NCBI GenBank assembly: GCA_007693585.1
Contig: REDH01000050.1
Location: 1 to 64,000, forward strand
Direction: 5' to 3'
Source of the DNA: Deltaproteobacteria bacterium
GTDB taxonomy: Bacteria; Myxococcota_A; Bradymonadia; REDH01
DNA: 64,000 bases
Position numbers and translations under genes: made by a program. Below are positions 34,867 to 44,829 of this stretch, in pieces. Below the pieces are notes generated by a model. It made no database searches. It worked only from the letters and a program-made list of their open reading frames with translations, and was not told the origin of the DNA. Each line of letters begins with the position of its first letter. Within the stretch, counting starts at the first letter, position 1.

Positions 34867-35847
34867 TCAGGAGCGGTCGAGTGCATCATGGAGGGCATCG
34901 GTCATGCGCCGGAGGAAGGAGAGGTAGTCTTCGCCACCGCGGTGGTCGGGGCCGCCCGGGATCACCACGACCTCGCCGCCTGCGAGCTGCGCGAGGCGCT
35001 GGCTCGTGTTGGTGGGGTAGAACTGCTCCTGGAGGATGACCCGCGCTCCGCTGGTTCGCATCCGCTGCAGCACCCGCGACACATGGGCCGGGCTGGGCGG
35101 GATTCCGGGTCTGACCTCCACGGTCTCCACCAGTTCGAGGTCAAGCCAGTCGAGGAGGTAGGTCATGGACTTGTGATAGGTGATCACCTGCCGTTGCGAG
35201 GCGGGCAGGGCGGAGAACCGGCTCCGCTGCTCCCGGGCGAACGATCGCAGTTCGCCGGCGAACCGGGTGGCGTTGTCCGCGAAGGCCTGCGCGTGCTCGG
35301 GAGCTCTTCGCGAGAGCACCTCCACGATGCCTTCCGCGATCCCGGCCGCAGCCCGTGGATCGTTGAGGAAGTGCGGATTGCCACCGGGGTGGAGATCCCC
35401 CATGGACCGGTCGATGGGGCCGTCGGGCACATCGAGGAGCCTCACGAAGCGGGAGACCTCGACGAACCCCTCCCCCCCCACCTGCACCCGGGCATTGCGG
35501 CTGTTCACCTGGAGCTGGGGCAGCCAGCCGACCTCGTACTCGAGGCCGTGGGCGAGGAGCACATCCGCGCGGCTGAGCAGGGAGATGAAGTTGGGCCGGG
35601 CGTCCACGTAGTGGGGGTCCTCGGACGGGGACGCGAGGGCCCGGACGCGCACATGATCTCCCCCGACTTCGGCTGCGATGGCGGCGAGCGCGGGGGTGGT
35701 GGCGACCACCTCGAGGGTGGAGGCGTGGGCGCCACTGGCGGGGATCATGAGCAGAAGCGACGCGATGGCGATGGTGGCCACCTGCCGCAGTGCCCGAGGG
35801 CGTCTGGCGGCGGGCCGTGCGTGTCGTTGTCGGGTTGTGGTGGGCAT
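34867..35847 (-). CDS. znuA: Zinc ABC transporter substrate-binding protein
   Basis: Signal peptide; VVATTPALAAIAAEVGGDHVRVRALASPSEDPHYVDARPN; NPHFLNDPRAA; VITYHKSMTYLLDWL. Confidence 0.88.
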   Translation of the reverse strand: MPTTTRQRHARPAARRPRALRQVATIAIASLLLMIPASGAHASTLEVVATTPALAAIAAEVGGDHVRVRALASPSEDPHYVDARPNFISLLSRADVLLAHGLEYEVGWLPQLQVNSRNARVQVGGEGFVEVSRFVRLLDVPDGPIDRSMGDLHPGGNPHFLNDPRAAAGIAEGIVEVLSRRAPEHAQAFADNATRFAGELRSFAREQRSRFSALPASQRQVITYHKSMTYLLDWLDLELVETVEVRPGIPPSPAHVSRVLQRMRTSGARVILQEQFYPTNTSQRLAQLAGGEVVVIPGGPDHRGGEDYLSFLRRMTDALHDALDRS

Positions 35848-35904
35848 GGGACGAAGGCTCGTGCGGGGCGAGTGAGGCGGCGGGCCGGGCGGGCGTGCGG
35901 CAGG

Positions 35905-37140
35905 TCAGAACGCGTGTGCTCCATGGGCGCCCACGAGCACCTCGAGGGCGAGGAACGACCCGAAGATGGGGTCCGCGCGCCAGGTGGGCACGTCGACGAA
36001 CGGCTGGAGCCGGATGCGGGAGAAGTGGGACGGGTAGTAGGTGAGCTGCGCGGCCAGGCGGTGCCTTTCTCGATCCTCCTCGGGGTCGAGGGGATCGTCC
36101 TCGACCCCCGACGTGAATTCGTAGCGCAGCCCTGTCTCCCACCGGATCCGGGGCTGCCAGACGAGCTGGGCATAGCCGCCAAGATCCTGCAGGACATCGT
36201 CGGGGACCTGACGGCTGCGGACGAGCCACTCGGTCTGCAGCGAGAGGCTTGCCCGGTTGGCGGACGCGATGGGCCTGTAGCGCAGGTAGAGGTCGGTGCC
36301 GTAGATGGCGGTTCGATTGCCGAGTCCGGACGCGTTGGGCCCGAACTGGGTGGAGAGTCCCCAGAGCAGCGAGGTGCTGTCGGAGAACGGGAAGAACTGG
36401 CGGAGGGCCGAGGTGAACAGGAATTCGGCCGGGGTCCGGAGTTCGATGTTCTCGTTGCCGTAGAATGAGCGTGCACAGCACCCTCCGACGGGATCGGACA
36501 CGGTGGTGAGGACCTCCGCGAACCAGGGGAGGGGGAGCAGCCAGGAGAACTCGATTCCCAGGCCTCGGGATCCTTCGGGACCGAAGAACTTGCCGATCAC
36601 GATGGACTGGTCGACGAAGTGCCACGCGTGGGGGTGGGTGGCGTTGACGCGGCCGAACCGGTGCAGGAACTGTCCGGCGCGCAGTTGCAGGCGACCGGGG
36701 AGGGCGAGCGTGGTGGCGTAGGCTTCTTCCACCTCGACGCCCGCGGCGCTGAACACGAGGTAGGCGTTGAACCGCAGGAACGGGTCGACATTCGACTCGA
36801 TGCCCATCTCCAGCTGCTGGAGGTTGAAGCCGTTGCGGACGGGATCGTGAGCTCCCGTCTGCAGGTGATCGGTGTCGGAGAACCAGGCTCCTGCCACGTC
36901 GAGGATGACGCTGATGTCGGGGTTCATCGACTGGAAGGCTGCTGCCGCTGCGCTGCTCGAGCGGGCTGCGCGCGGGTCATCGTCTTCACGGTCGGCGTCG
37001 GCCTGCAGGGCCTCCAGCAGCAGACGCTCCTCGTCGGGGGCGGGGTCATGCTCGATGGCGGATGCGGCTGGAGCGCCGGTGGCGGTCAGCCACAGGACGA
37101 ACACGGCGGAGAGCAGGCTGCGGGTCGGGGAGGCGATCAT
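35905..37140 (-). CDS. Predicted outer-membrane beta-barrel protein, zinc-operon associated
   Basis: Signal peptide; amphipathic beta-rich sequence (LRAGQFLHRFGRVNATHPHAWHFVDQ), Phe terminus (LVGAHGAHAF*). Confidence 0.7.
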   Translation of the reverse strand: MIASPTRSLLSAVFVLWLTATGAPAASAIEHDPAPDEERLLLEALQADADREDDDPRAARSSSAAAAAFQSMNPDISVILDVAGAWFSDTDHLQTGAHDPVRNGFNLQQLEMGIESNVDPFLRFNAYLVFSAAGVEVEEAYATTLALPGRLQLRAGQFLHRFGRVNATHPHAWHFVDQSIVIGKFFGPEGSRGLGIEFSWLLPLPWFAEVLTTVSDPVGGCCARSFYGNENIELRTPAEFLFTSALRQFFPFSDSTSLLWGLSTQFGPNASGLGNRTAIYGTDLYLRYRPIASANRASLSLQTEWLVRSRQVPDDVLQDLGGYAQLVWQPRIRWETGLRYEFTSGVEDDPLDPEEDRERHRLAAQLTYYPSHFSRIRLQPFVDVPTWRADPIFGSFLALEVLVGAHGAHAF

Positions 37141-37377
37141 CCACCGGGGGGAGTATCGGGGGGAGGGGCCGCTCGTCGACGCAGGGCGACATTCGGCGGA
37201 CTTGTGTGCATCCGGGAGGGTCCGTTGATCATCGCAGTGGACGGGGGACTGCCGATCGGCACCCCGGTCGCTGTTGCGACATTCTTGCGGAAAGGGCAGG
37301 TGCTGTCCAGAGCGCGTGTTGCAGTGGCGTGCGAGAGCGAATCATTCGGAGGCTGTTGCACAGCCGGGGAGGAGACC

Positions 37378-38895
37378 ATGGGTGTTCACGGGAAGACGGA
37401 CGGCAGGAGACAGCGGGGCCGCGTGCATCGCGGGGTGCGGGTGGGGGCTTGGGTGTCCGGTGTGCTGCTCGGGTTTCTTCTTCTGGCGTCCGGTTGCGGG
37501 TCGGACGATGGTGCAGAGGCGGTCGAATCCGAGTCGACGGTGTCGTCGACGGAGGCCGGGAGCGACCCGGGGAGCGCCGAGACGACGTGGACACCGAGCG
37601 GGCCGTGGCCTCCCTACGGGGTGGCGGTGGAGCTGGCGGGCCGCGCGCCCGCGCCGGAGTGTGCGGCGCTGGCCGCGCCGGGGCCGTACGGCGTGGGGGT
37701 TCGGCGGATCGAGGTGTCGGGGGTGGAGGCGGAGATCTGGTATCCGTCGGATGTTCGGCCGTCCGGGGAGGCGCGCTGGGATTTCTACGACATGCGGGAG
37801 TGGTTGCCGGAGGCGGAGCGGGAGAAGATCCCGGATGCGGAGGCGCCGCTGGTGATGACACCGGCGTTGCGGGATGCGCCGGTGGCGTCGGAGGGAACGT
37901 TTCCGCTGTTGCTGTTCAGCCACGGCTTCGCGGCGTTTCGCTTCCAGTCGACGTACTGGACGACGCACATGGCGTCGCACGGCTTCGTGGTGGCGTCGGT
38001 GGATCACCCGGCGCGGTATCTCCGGTCGATGCTGGCCTTCGATTTCTCGCAGCGCAACCGGACGCTGAGGCAGCTTCTCGATGAGGTCACGAGCATCGCG
38101 TCGGCGCCCGGCGATCCGCTGGAGGGGCGGATCGACCTGGAGCGCGTGGCGGTGTCGGGGCACTCGGCGGGAGGCAACGATGCCGCGAACGCGCTGGCGG
38201 ATCCGGAGGTTCGTGCGGGGGTGTTGTTCACGCCGGCGGGTGCGCCCCGTGGCGACACGTCGGACACGCTGGCGCTGGTGTTCGCGGGCAGCGCGGACCG
38301 GACGACACCGCCGGAGCGGGTGTGGAACACGTATGCGGGTCTCCAGGGGCTGCGGTGGTGGCTGAACATCGAGAACGCCGGGCATCTGGCGTTCTCGGAC
38401 CTGTGTCTCATCGGCGAGGACGACGGGGGTCTGGCGGGCCTGGCGGCCCGGTACGGGGTCAGTCGGGCGGACCTGTTCGCGGATCTGGCGAGTGACGGGT
38501 GCACGGAGGATGACCTGCCGGCGGCGGACTCGTGGGCGCTGCAGCGGCATGCGGGTGCGGTCTTCCTTCGCGATGTGCTCGAGGTGCCGGGGGCGGAGCC
38601 GTTCGACCTCGATGCGATCGTGGCGTGCTTTGGCGGCCTGGTGGCGGAGGCGGAGGGTCCGACCGGCCCGGGGGAGCTTCCGGAGCCGTCGGAGCAGCCC
38701 GGTGGATCGGGTGGGGATTCCGGATCCGATCCCGGGGAGTCGGGCGAGCCGACGGAGGAGGCTGGTGGCTCGGGCGAGCTTCCGGTGCCGACGGAAGAGC
38801 CCGGCGATTCGGGTGCGGGCTCCGGGGCCGGGGAGGGCACGGAAGCGGGGGACGCGGCGGGTGAGGAGGGAGCCGGGTCGGGGACGGGAACCTGA
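37378..38895 (+). CDS. Secreted alpha/beta-hydrolase lipoprotein (dienelactone hydrolase/PAF-acetylhydrolase-like)
   Basis: Lipobox LASGC; LFSHGFAAFRFQSTY; VAVSGHSAGGNDAAN; Gly/Ser/Glu-rich C-terminal tail. Confidence 0.8.
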   Translation: MGVHGKTDGRRQRGRVHRGVRVGAWVSGVLLGFLLLASGCGSDDGAEAVESESTVSSTEAGSDPGSAETTWTPSGPWPPYGVAVELAGRAPAPECAALAAPGPYGVGVRRIEVSGVEAEIWYPSDVRPSGEARWDFYDMREWLPEAEREKIPDAEAPLVMTPALRDAPVASEGTFPLLLFSHGFAAFRFQSTYWTTHMASHGFVVASVDHPARYLRSMLAFDFSQRNRTLRQLLDEVTSIASAPGDPLEGRIDLERVAVSGHSAGGNDAANALADPEVRAGVLFTPAGAPRGDTSDTLALVFAGSADRTTPPERVWNTYAGLQGLRWWLNIENAGHLAFSDLCLIGEDDGGLAGLAARYGVSRADLFADLASDGCTEDDLPAADSWALQRHAGAVFLRDVLEVPGAEPFDLDAIVACFGGLVAEAEGPTGPGELPEPSEQPGGSGGDSGSDPGESGEPTEEAGGSGELPVPTEEPGDSGAGSGAGEGTEAGDAAGEEGAGSGTGT

Positions 38896-40340
38896 TGGCG
38901 GAGCTGTCGATCGTCTGGTTCCGGGGGGATCTGCGGCTGGACGACCATCCGGCCCTGTGCGCGGGGGTGAAGCGTGGAGCCGTGTTGCCGCTCTACGTGC
39001 TGGAGCCCTGCGACGCGGCGGGGGGGTGGCCACCGGGGGGGGCGTCGCGGTGGTGGCTGCACCACAGTCTGGCGTCGCTGTCGTCGGATCTGGAGCGGCT
39101 GGGATCGCCGCTGGTGCTTCGGCGGGGGAGGGCGCTCGAGGTCCTGGAGGATGTGGTCGGGAGCTCGGGGGCGACCGCGGTCTTCTGGAACCGTCGGTAT
39201 GATCCGGCGGGGGTGGCGGTGGATCGGGGGGTGAAGGCGGCGCTGAAGGCGCGGGGTCTGGAGGTGCGTTCGTTTCGGGGTGGTGTGTTGTGGGAGCCCT
39301 GGGAGGTGGAGACGAAGGGGGGCGATCCGTATCGGGTGTTCACGCCCTTTCATCGGCGGATCATCGAGCAGGAGCGTGAGGACGAGCCGCTGGAGGCTCC
39401 GGCCGCCGCGGTGGCTCCGGAGCTCGCGGTGCGGGGGGACGCGCTGGAGGAGCTGGGCCTGTTGCCGCGGCTGGACTGGGCGGACGGATTCGGGGCGCGC
39501 TGGGTTCCGGGGGAGGGGGGAGCGCGGGAGAAGTTGGAGCGTTTCCTGGACGATTCGGTGAATGGGTATGGGGAGCGTCGTGATCGCCCGGACGTGCGGG
39601 GGACCAGCCGGTTGAGCCCGCACCTGCGGCACGGGGAGATCTCGCCGAGGCGCGTGAGACGGGCGGTTCGGGACGCGCTCGGCGGGGGGGGGAGCGCGAA
39701 GGATCATCGGCACTTTCTGCGGGAGATCGCCTGGCGGGAGTTCGCGTGGCACCTGCTGTACCACTTTCCGAAGACGCCGGACGAGCCGTTGCGTCCGGAG
39801 TATGCGTCGTTTCCGTGGACGCGGGACGAGGCGCTGCTGGAGGCGTGGAAGCGGGGGCGGACGGGATACCCGCTCGTGGATGCGGGGATGCGCGAGCTGT
39901 GGGCGACGGGGTGGATGCACAACCGGGTGCGGATGCTCGTGGCGTCCTTCCTGGTGAAGCACCTGCTGCAGCCGTGGCAGGAGGGTGCGCGGTGGTTCTG
40001 GGACACGCTGGTGGACGCGGATCTGGCGAACAACACGCTGGGGTGGCAGTGGGCTGCGGGATGCGGGGCGGATGCGGCGCCCTACTTCCGGGTGTTCAAC
40101 CCGACGCTGCAGGCGCGGAAGTTCGATCCGGAGGGGGCGTACATCGCGCGGTGGGTTCCGGAGCTCGCGGGGCTTGCGCCGGGGCACCGCCACGCGCCCT
40201 TCGAGGCGCCCGAGGCGTGTCTTCGGGAGGCGGGGGTGGTGCTCGGCGAGACGTATCCGGCGCCGTTGATCGCGCATCAGGAGGGGCGGGCGCGTGCACT
40301 GGATGCGTGGGAGCGGTTCCGGGAGCGGGGGCAGGGATAG
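38895..40340 (+). CDS. phr: Deoxyribodipyrimidine photolyase / cryptochrome family
   Basis: WFRGDLRLDDHPAL; TSRLSPHLRHGEISPR; DADLANNTLGWQWAAGCGADAAPYFRVFNPTLQARKFDPEG. Confidence 0.93.
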   Translation: MAELSIVWFRGDLRLDDHPALCAGVKRGAVLPLYVLEPCDAAGGWPPGGASRWWLHHSLASLSSDLERLGSPLVLRRGRALEVLEDVVGSSGATAVFWNRRYDPAGVAVDRGVKAALKARGLEVRSFRGGVLWEPWEVETKGGDPYRVFTPFHRRIIEQEREDEPLEAPAAAVAPELAVRGDALEELGLLPRLDWADGFGARWVPGEGGAREKLERFLDDSVNGYGERRDRPDVRGTSRLSPHLRHGEISPRRVRRAVRDALGGGGSAKDHRHFLREIAWREFAWHLLYHFPKTPDEPLRPEYASFPWTRDEALLEAWKRGRTGYPLVDAGMRELWATGWMHNRVRMLVASFLVKHLLQPWQEGARWFWDTLVDADLANNTLGWQWAAGCGADAAPYFRVFNPTLQARKFDPEGAYIARWVPELAGLAPGHRHAPFEAPEACLREAGVVLGETYPAPLIAHQEGRARALDAWERFRERGQG

Positions 40341-40371
40341 AGTGGGCGGTGGGCATGACGGGGAGCTGAGG

Positions 40372-41616
40372 ATGACGAGGAGATCGGACGTGGTCGTGGT
40401 GGGTGCGGGCCTGGCGGGTCTGCGCTGTGCGCAGGTGCTGCGGCAAGCGGGTCTGGATGTGGTCGTTCTGGAGGCGGCGGACGCGGTCGGGGGCCGTGTG
40501 CGGACGGACGTGGTGGAGGGGTTTCGGCTCGATCGGGGCTTTCAGGTGCTTCTGACCGCGTATCCGGAAGCTTCGCGTGCGCTGGACCTGGGGGCGCTGG
40601 ACCTGCGCACGTTCGCGCCCGGGGCGATGGTGCGCACGGAGGGTCGGTTCGTGCGGGTCTCCGATCCGTTTCGGTCACCGGCGCGGGCGGTCGAGACGCT
40701 TCTGGCGCCGGTGGGTACGCTGGGGGACAAGTGGCGTGTCGCACGGCTTCGTCTGGCGGTGATGCGGGGATCCGCGGAGGGGTTGCTGGCGGGCCCCGAT
40801 CGGACGACGGCCGAGGAGCTGGACGAACTGGGCTTCAGCGAGCGGATGCGCGAGCGGTTCCTTCGACCCTTCTACGGGGGCATCTTTCTGGAGGATGGGC
40901 TCACGACGACGGCGCGGATGTTCCGGTACACGTTCCGGATGTTTTCGGAGGGGAAGGCGGCGGTGCCGGCGCTGGGCATGGGCGAGATCCCGTCGCAGAT
41001 TGCGGCGGGTCTGCCGGCGGGGGCGGTTCGTCCGGGGGTGCGGGTGGAGGCGGTGACGGGTGGCGAGGTGGTGGCGGAAGGCGGCGAGCGTCTGGCTGCG
41101 GATCATGTGGTGGTGGCGACGGATCAGGACGCCGCCTCGCGGTTGCTTCCCGGCGAGGTGGAGGCTCGGCCGTGGCGCGGGACGGTGTGCGTGTACTTCG
41201 ATGCTCCGGTGCCACCGATGGAGGAGCCGCTGCTGTTGCTGAACGGCGAGGGAGGGGGGCCGGTGAACAGCCTGTGCGTGCCGACGGTGCTGTCACCGGA
41301 GCTGGCCCCTCGGGGCCGGACGCTGGTGTCGGTGTCGCTGCGAAGCGGCTCGCCTGCGGACGAGGCGGTGGAGGCGCAGTTGCGGGACTGGTTCGGGGGC
41401 GTGGTGGATGGCTGGCGGCGTCTGTCGGTCGTCCGCGTGCCGGAGGCGCTGCCGGCGCAGGAGGTGGGGATGCTCCAACCGCCGTCGCGTGCTCTTCGGA
41501 CGGCGTCGGGGGTGTGGGTGGCGGGGGACCATCTGGCGCAGTCCTCGATCCAGGGAGCGCTGCACAGTGGTCGGCGAGTGGCGGAGGCGATTCTCGAGGC
41601 CGGGGGGAAGTCGTGA
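40372..41616 (+). CDS. FAD-dependent amine oxidase family protein
   Basis: DVVVVGAGLAGLRCAQVLRQAGLDVVVLEAADAVGGRV; C-terminal GVWVAGDHLAQSSIQGALHSGRRVAEAI. Confidence 0.88.
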   Translation: MTRRSDVVVVGAGLAGLRCAQVLRQAGLDVVVLEAADAVGGRVRTDVVEGFRLDRGFQVLLTAYPEASRALDLGALDLRTFAPGAMVRTEGRFVRVSDPFRSPARAVETLLAPVGTLGDKWRVARLRLAVMRGSAEGLLAGPDRTTAEELDELGFSERMRERFLRPFYGGIFLEDGLTTTARMFRYTFRMFSEGKAAVPALGMGEIPSQIAAGLPAGAVRPGVRVEAVTGGEVVAEGGERLAADHVVVATDQDAASRLLPGEVEARPWRGTVCVYFDAPVPPMEEPLLLLNGEGGGPVNSLCVPTVLSPELAPRGRTLVSVSLRSGSPADEAVEAQLRDWFGGVVDGWRRLSVVRVPEALPAQEVGMLQPPSRALRTASGVWVAGDHLAQSSIQGALHSGRRVAEAILEAGGKS

Positions 41617-42413
41617 GTGGTATGGCGGTCGGTCCCGGGGCGGGGGTGCATGTGCACCGGTTTGGCTCGGTCGCGGACGGGTCACCGGCGGTGGGCCTCC
41701 ACGGGTGGGGCGGGACGCATGAGACGTTCGCTCCCCTGGTGCCGCATCTGCCGGTGCATCGAGGGCTCGTATGCCCCGATCTGCCTGGCTATGGTCGTTC
41801 CGATGAGCCGGCGGCGTGGGCGTGGGAGGCCGTGGCGCGGGCGACGCACGCGGCGCTGGTCGAGGCCGGGGTGCGGGAGGGCGCGGAGGTGGTCGGGAGC
41901 TGCAGCGGGGCGCTGCTCGCGCTCGAGATCGGTCGCCTGCGCCCCGGGTTCTTCGGTCGGCTGGTGTTGGTGGATCCGTTCGCGTGGATGCCCTGGTACT
42001 TCCGGCTCTTCACCTGGCCGCTGCTGGGGCCGGTCGCGTACTGGACGGCGTTCGAGAACCCCGTCGGGCGCTGGATCACGAACGGTGCGCTGGCACAGCG
42101 TCGGGCTGCGGGGACGGACATGACGGGGTCGTTCGCCGAGCAGCGCTCCGGGACGACGCTGGCGTACCTGCGCATGCTTCGTCGCCTTCAGGGGCCGGCT
42201 CACTTCCGGGGGGTGGCGGGGGACATCGTGATCGTGCACGGGGAGCGCACCTTCTCCGCGGTGCGTGCGGGTCTGGATGCGTGGCGCAGGGCGCTTCCGG
42301 TCCGGGTTGTTGTGGAGGCGCCCGGCGCGGGCCATCTTCCCATCATGGAGGCACCCTCGCTGCTGTCGTCGCTGTTGTGGGAGGAGACTGCGGGGGTACG
42401 GGCCGGGTCTTGA
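41613..42413 (+). CDS. Alpha/beta-fold hydrolase
   Basis: LHGWGGTHETFAPLVPHLPVHRGLVCPDLPGYGRSD; VGSCSGALLALEI; GAGHLPIMEAP; GTGA overlap with upstream stop. Confidence 0.8.
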   Translation: MSGMAVGPGAGVHVHRFGSVADGSPAVGLHGWGGTHETFAPLVPHLPVHRGLVCPDLPGYGRSDEPAAWAWEAVARATHAALVEAGVREGAEVVGSCSGALLALEIGRLRPGFFGRLVLVDPFAWMPWYFRLFTWPLLGPVAYWTAFENPVGRWITNGALAQRRAAGTDMTGSFAEQRSGTTLAYLRMLRRLQGPAHFRGVAGDIVIVHGERTFSAVRAGLDAWRRALPVRVVVEAPGAGHLPIMEAPSLLSSLLWEETAGVRAGS

Positions 42414-42560
42414 CGCCAACGTCGAGGTGTCTAGGCTCGCGGGGTGAGGTGTTCAGGCCATCGCGAGCGCTGTGCTCGCACGCCCCTTCTGTTCGGGGGC
42501 CCGCCCACGCCCTGGGTGGTTCGACCTGTGCACCAACATTTCCCTACGCCCAATCGAACC

Positions 42561-43061
42561 ATGAGAACTCCCGATCCGTCCGTCGCGATTCGCACGACGC
42601 GGCCCGAGGATGGTGCAGCGCTCTGGACCATTGTTCGAGAGTCCGGTGTCCTCGACGAGAATTCCTGCTACGCCTACATCCTGTTGTGCGATCAGTTCCG
42701 TGACACGACGCTGATCGCCGAGATCGGGGGAGAGCCGGTGGGATTCACGACGGCCTTTCGTTCACCCCTGAGGCCGGATGCCGTCTTCCTCTGGCAGGTC
42801 GGCGTCAACGAGGCTGCGCGCGGTCGGGGTGTGGCTGGTCGCCTGCTGGATCGCCTCGTGCGCCTTCCGGCTGCTTCGGATGCGTCGTATCTGGAGACCA
42901 CGATCAGCCCGTCGAACACGGCGTCGAGGAGACTCTTCGAGAGCTTTGCCCGTCGCCACGGTGCCGATCTGGAGGAGAGCCCCGGCTACGGCGAGGGCTT
43001 CTTTCCCGGGGGAGGGCATGAAGCGGAGCATCACTTCCGGATCGGACCGCTGAAACGCTGA
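42561..43061 (+). CDS. ectA: L-2,4-diaminobutyrate acetyltransferase (ectoine biosynthesis)
   Basis: GNAT fold: VGVNEAARGRGVAGRLLDRLV; LETTISPSNTASRRLFESFA; adjacent to ectB and ectC. Confidence 0.93.
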   Translation: MRTPDPSVAIRTTRPEDGAALWTIVRESGVLDENSCYAYILLCDQFRDTTLIAEIGGEPVGFTTAFRSPLRPDAVFLWQVGVNEAARGRGVAGRLLDRLVRLPAASDASYLETTISPSNTASRRLFESFARRHGADLEESPGYGEGFFPGGGHEAEHHFRIGPLKR

Positions 43062-43094
43062 GTGGACGAACCACGCTGCAGAGAGAGACGAGAC

Positions 43095-44378
43095 ATGATG
43101 AAGACAATCGAGAGGCTGGAGAGTCAGGTACGCGGCTATGTCCGTTCGTTTCCCACGGTCTTCGCGAAGGCGGAGGGTGCGGTGCTGACGGACACGGAGG
43201 GGAGGCAGTTCCTCGACTTCTTCGCCGGCGCCGGAGCGCTGAACTACGGGCACAACCCCGAGCCGCTTCGCGAGGCGTTGCTGCGCTACATCACCAGCGG
43301 TGCGCCCACGCACACGCTGGACATGGCCACGGTGGCCAAGGTGGAGTTGCTGGAAGAGATCGAGCGTACGCTGCTCAAGCCCCGTGGGTTGGACTACCGG
43401 GTGCAGTTCCCTGGCCCCACGGGTACGAACGCGGTCGAGGCGGCGTTGAAGCTTGCCCGCAAGGTGACGGGCCGCGAAGGGGTGATCGCGTTCACGAACG
43501 GCTTTCACGGCATGAGCCTCGGCGCGCTGTCGGTGACCGGGAACGCGTTCAAGCGTGCCGGCGCCGGCGTGCCCCTCGGGCACACGAACTTCATGCCGTT
43601 CGCGGACTATCTGGGCGATGAGGCAGACACACTGACGTATCTGGAAACCTTCATCAAGGACTCCTCGAGCGGTGTGGACCTGCCCGCTGCGATCATCCTC
43701 GAGACGGTGCAGGCAGAAGGTGGAGTGAACGTGGCGAGCTTCGCGTGGCTGCAGCGACTCCGCAAGCTGACCCGCGAGCACGGTATCCTGCTCATCATCG
43801 ATGACATTCAGGTCGGATGTGGAAGGACGGGGCCATTCCTGAGCTTCGAGCCGGCCGACATCGAGCCGGACATCCTCTGCCTTTCGAAGTCCATGAGCGG
43901 TTTCGGCCTTCCCTTTGCCATCACGCTGTTTCGGCCGGAGCTCGATGTGTGGAGCCCGGGCGAACACAACGGGACGTTTCGGGGTCACAATCTCGCCTTC
44001 GTCACCGCGACGGCGGCCCTGCGCACCTACTGGCAGGACGACGCGCTTCCGCGCGCGACCGCGCGCAAGCACGAGACCGCCAGGAAGCGGCTCGAGGCGA
44101 TCGCCGCGCGGCACCCCGAACTCGGCGCCTCCGTACGCGGCCGCGGGATGATCCTGGGTCTGGATGTCGGCGACACGGGACTGGCTGGCCGCTTCTCCCG
44201 AGCGGCGTTCGACCGTGGGCTGCTCATCGAGACGGCTGGACCCACGGACAACGTGCTGAAGCTGTTGCCGCCGGTCACGTTGACCGAGGCCGAGCTCAAT
44301 CAGGGGCTCGACATCATCGATGAGGCCGTCGACGCGGTCATGGCCGAGAACGGCCCGTCTCCGCGTGTGGTGGCCTGA
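43095..44378 (+). CDS. ectB: Diaminobutyrate--2-oxoglutarate transaminase
   Basis: FPTVFAKAEGAVLTDTEGRQFLDFFAGAGALNYGHNP; QFPGPTGTNAVEAALKLAR; LSKSMSGFGLPFA. Confidence 0.96.
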   Translation: MMKTIERLESQVRGYVRSFPTVFAKAEGAVLTDTEGRQFLDFFAGAGALNYGHNPEPLREALLRYITSGAPTHTLDMATVAKVELLEEIERTLLKPRGLDYRVQFPGPTGTNAVEAALKLARKVTGREGVIAFTNGFHGMSLGALSVTGNAFKRAGAGVPLGHTNFMPFADYLGDEADTLTYLETFIKDSSSGVDLPAAIILETVQAEGGVNVASFAWLQRLRKLTREHGILLIIDDIQVGCGRTGPFLSFEPADIEPDILCLSKSMSGFGLPFAITLFRPELDVWSPGEHNGTFRGHNLAFVTATAALRTYWQDDALPRATARKHETARKRLEAIAARHPELGASVRGRGMILGLDVGDTGLAGRFSRAAFDRGLLIETAGPTDNVLKLLPPVTLTEAELNQGLDIIDEAVDAVMAENGPSPRVVA

Positions 44379-44408
44379 CCCACTCCGTTCCTTCGCCCAG
44401 CGAGAGCC

Positions 44409-44795
44409 ATGATCGTCAAGTACCTCGAAGACCTGCTCGACACCGAAGCCGACGTCAAGGCCGAGACCTGGAACAGTCGCCGTCTTCTCCTCAAGCGCGA
44501 GGGCATGGGGTTCAGCATGCACGACACGCTGATCCATGCCGGAACCGAGACGCACATCTGGTACCAGAACCACCTGGAGGCCGTGTATTGCATCGAGGGG
44601 GAGGGCGAGATCGAGACCATTGCGGACGGCAAGGTGTATCCGATCCGCCCTGGCATGATCTACGCGCTCGACAAGCATGACGAGCATTGGCTTCGTGCAC
44701 GGACGCAGATGCGGATGGTCTGCGTCTTCAATCCTCCGATCACCGGGCGCGAGGTCCATGACGAGAATGGTGTGTATCCGCTGGTCGAGGACTGA
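44409..44795 (+). CDS. ectC: L-ectoine synthase
   Basis: [67 protein letters not shown]. Confidence 0.97.
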   Translation: MIVKYLEDLLDTEADVKAETWNSRRLLLKREGMGFSMHDTLIHAGTETHIWYQNHLEAVYCIEGEGEIETIADGKVYPIRPGMIYALDKHDEHWLRARTQMRMVCVFNPPITGREVHDENGVYPLVED

Positions 44796-44829
44796 GCAGG
44801 GGGCTCTCGCCGTCCAGTGAGCGACCGGT

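Noticed and set aside
36619-37377. N-terminal 253 aa of the 36619-38895 ORF
   Set aside because: Antisense to the OM barrel gene; the ATG at 37378 begins a convincing lipoprotein signal.
37141-37377. Zur box upstream of the zinc operon
   Set aside because: No AT-rich palindrome resembling known Zur operators seen; cannot be excluded without a motif search.
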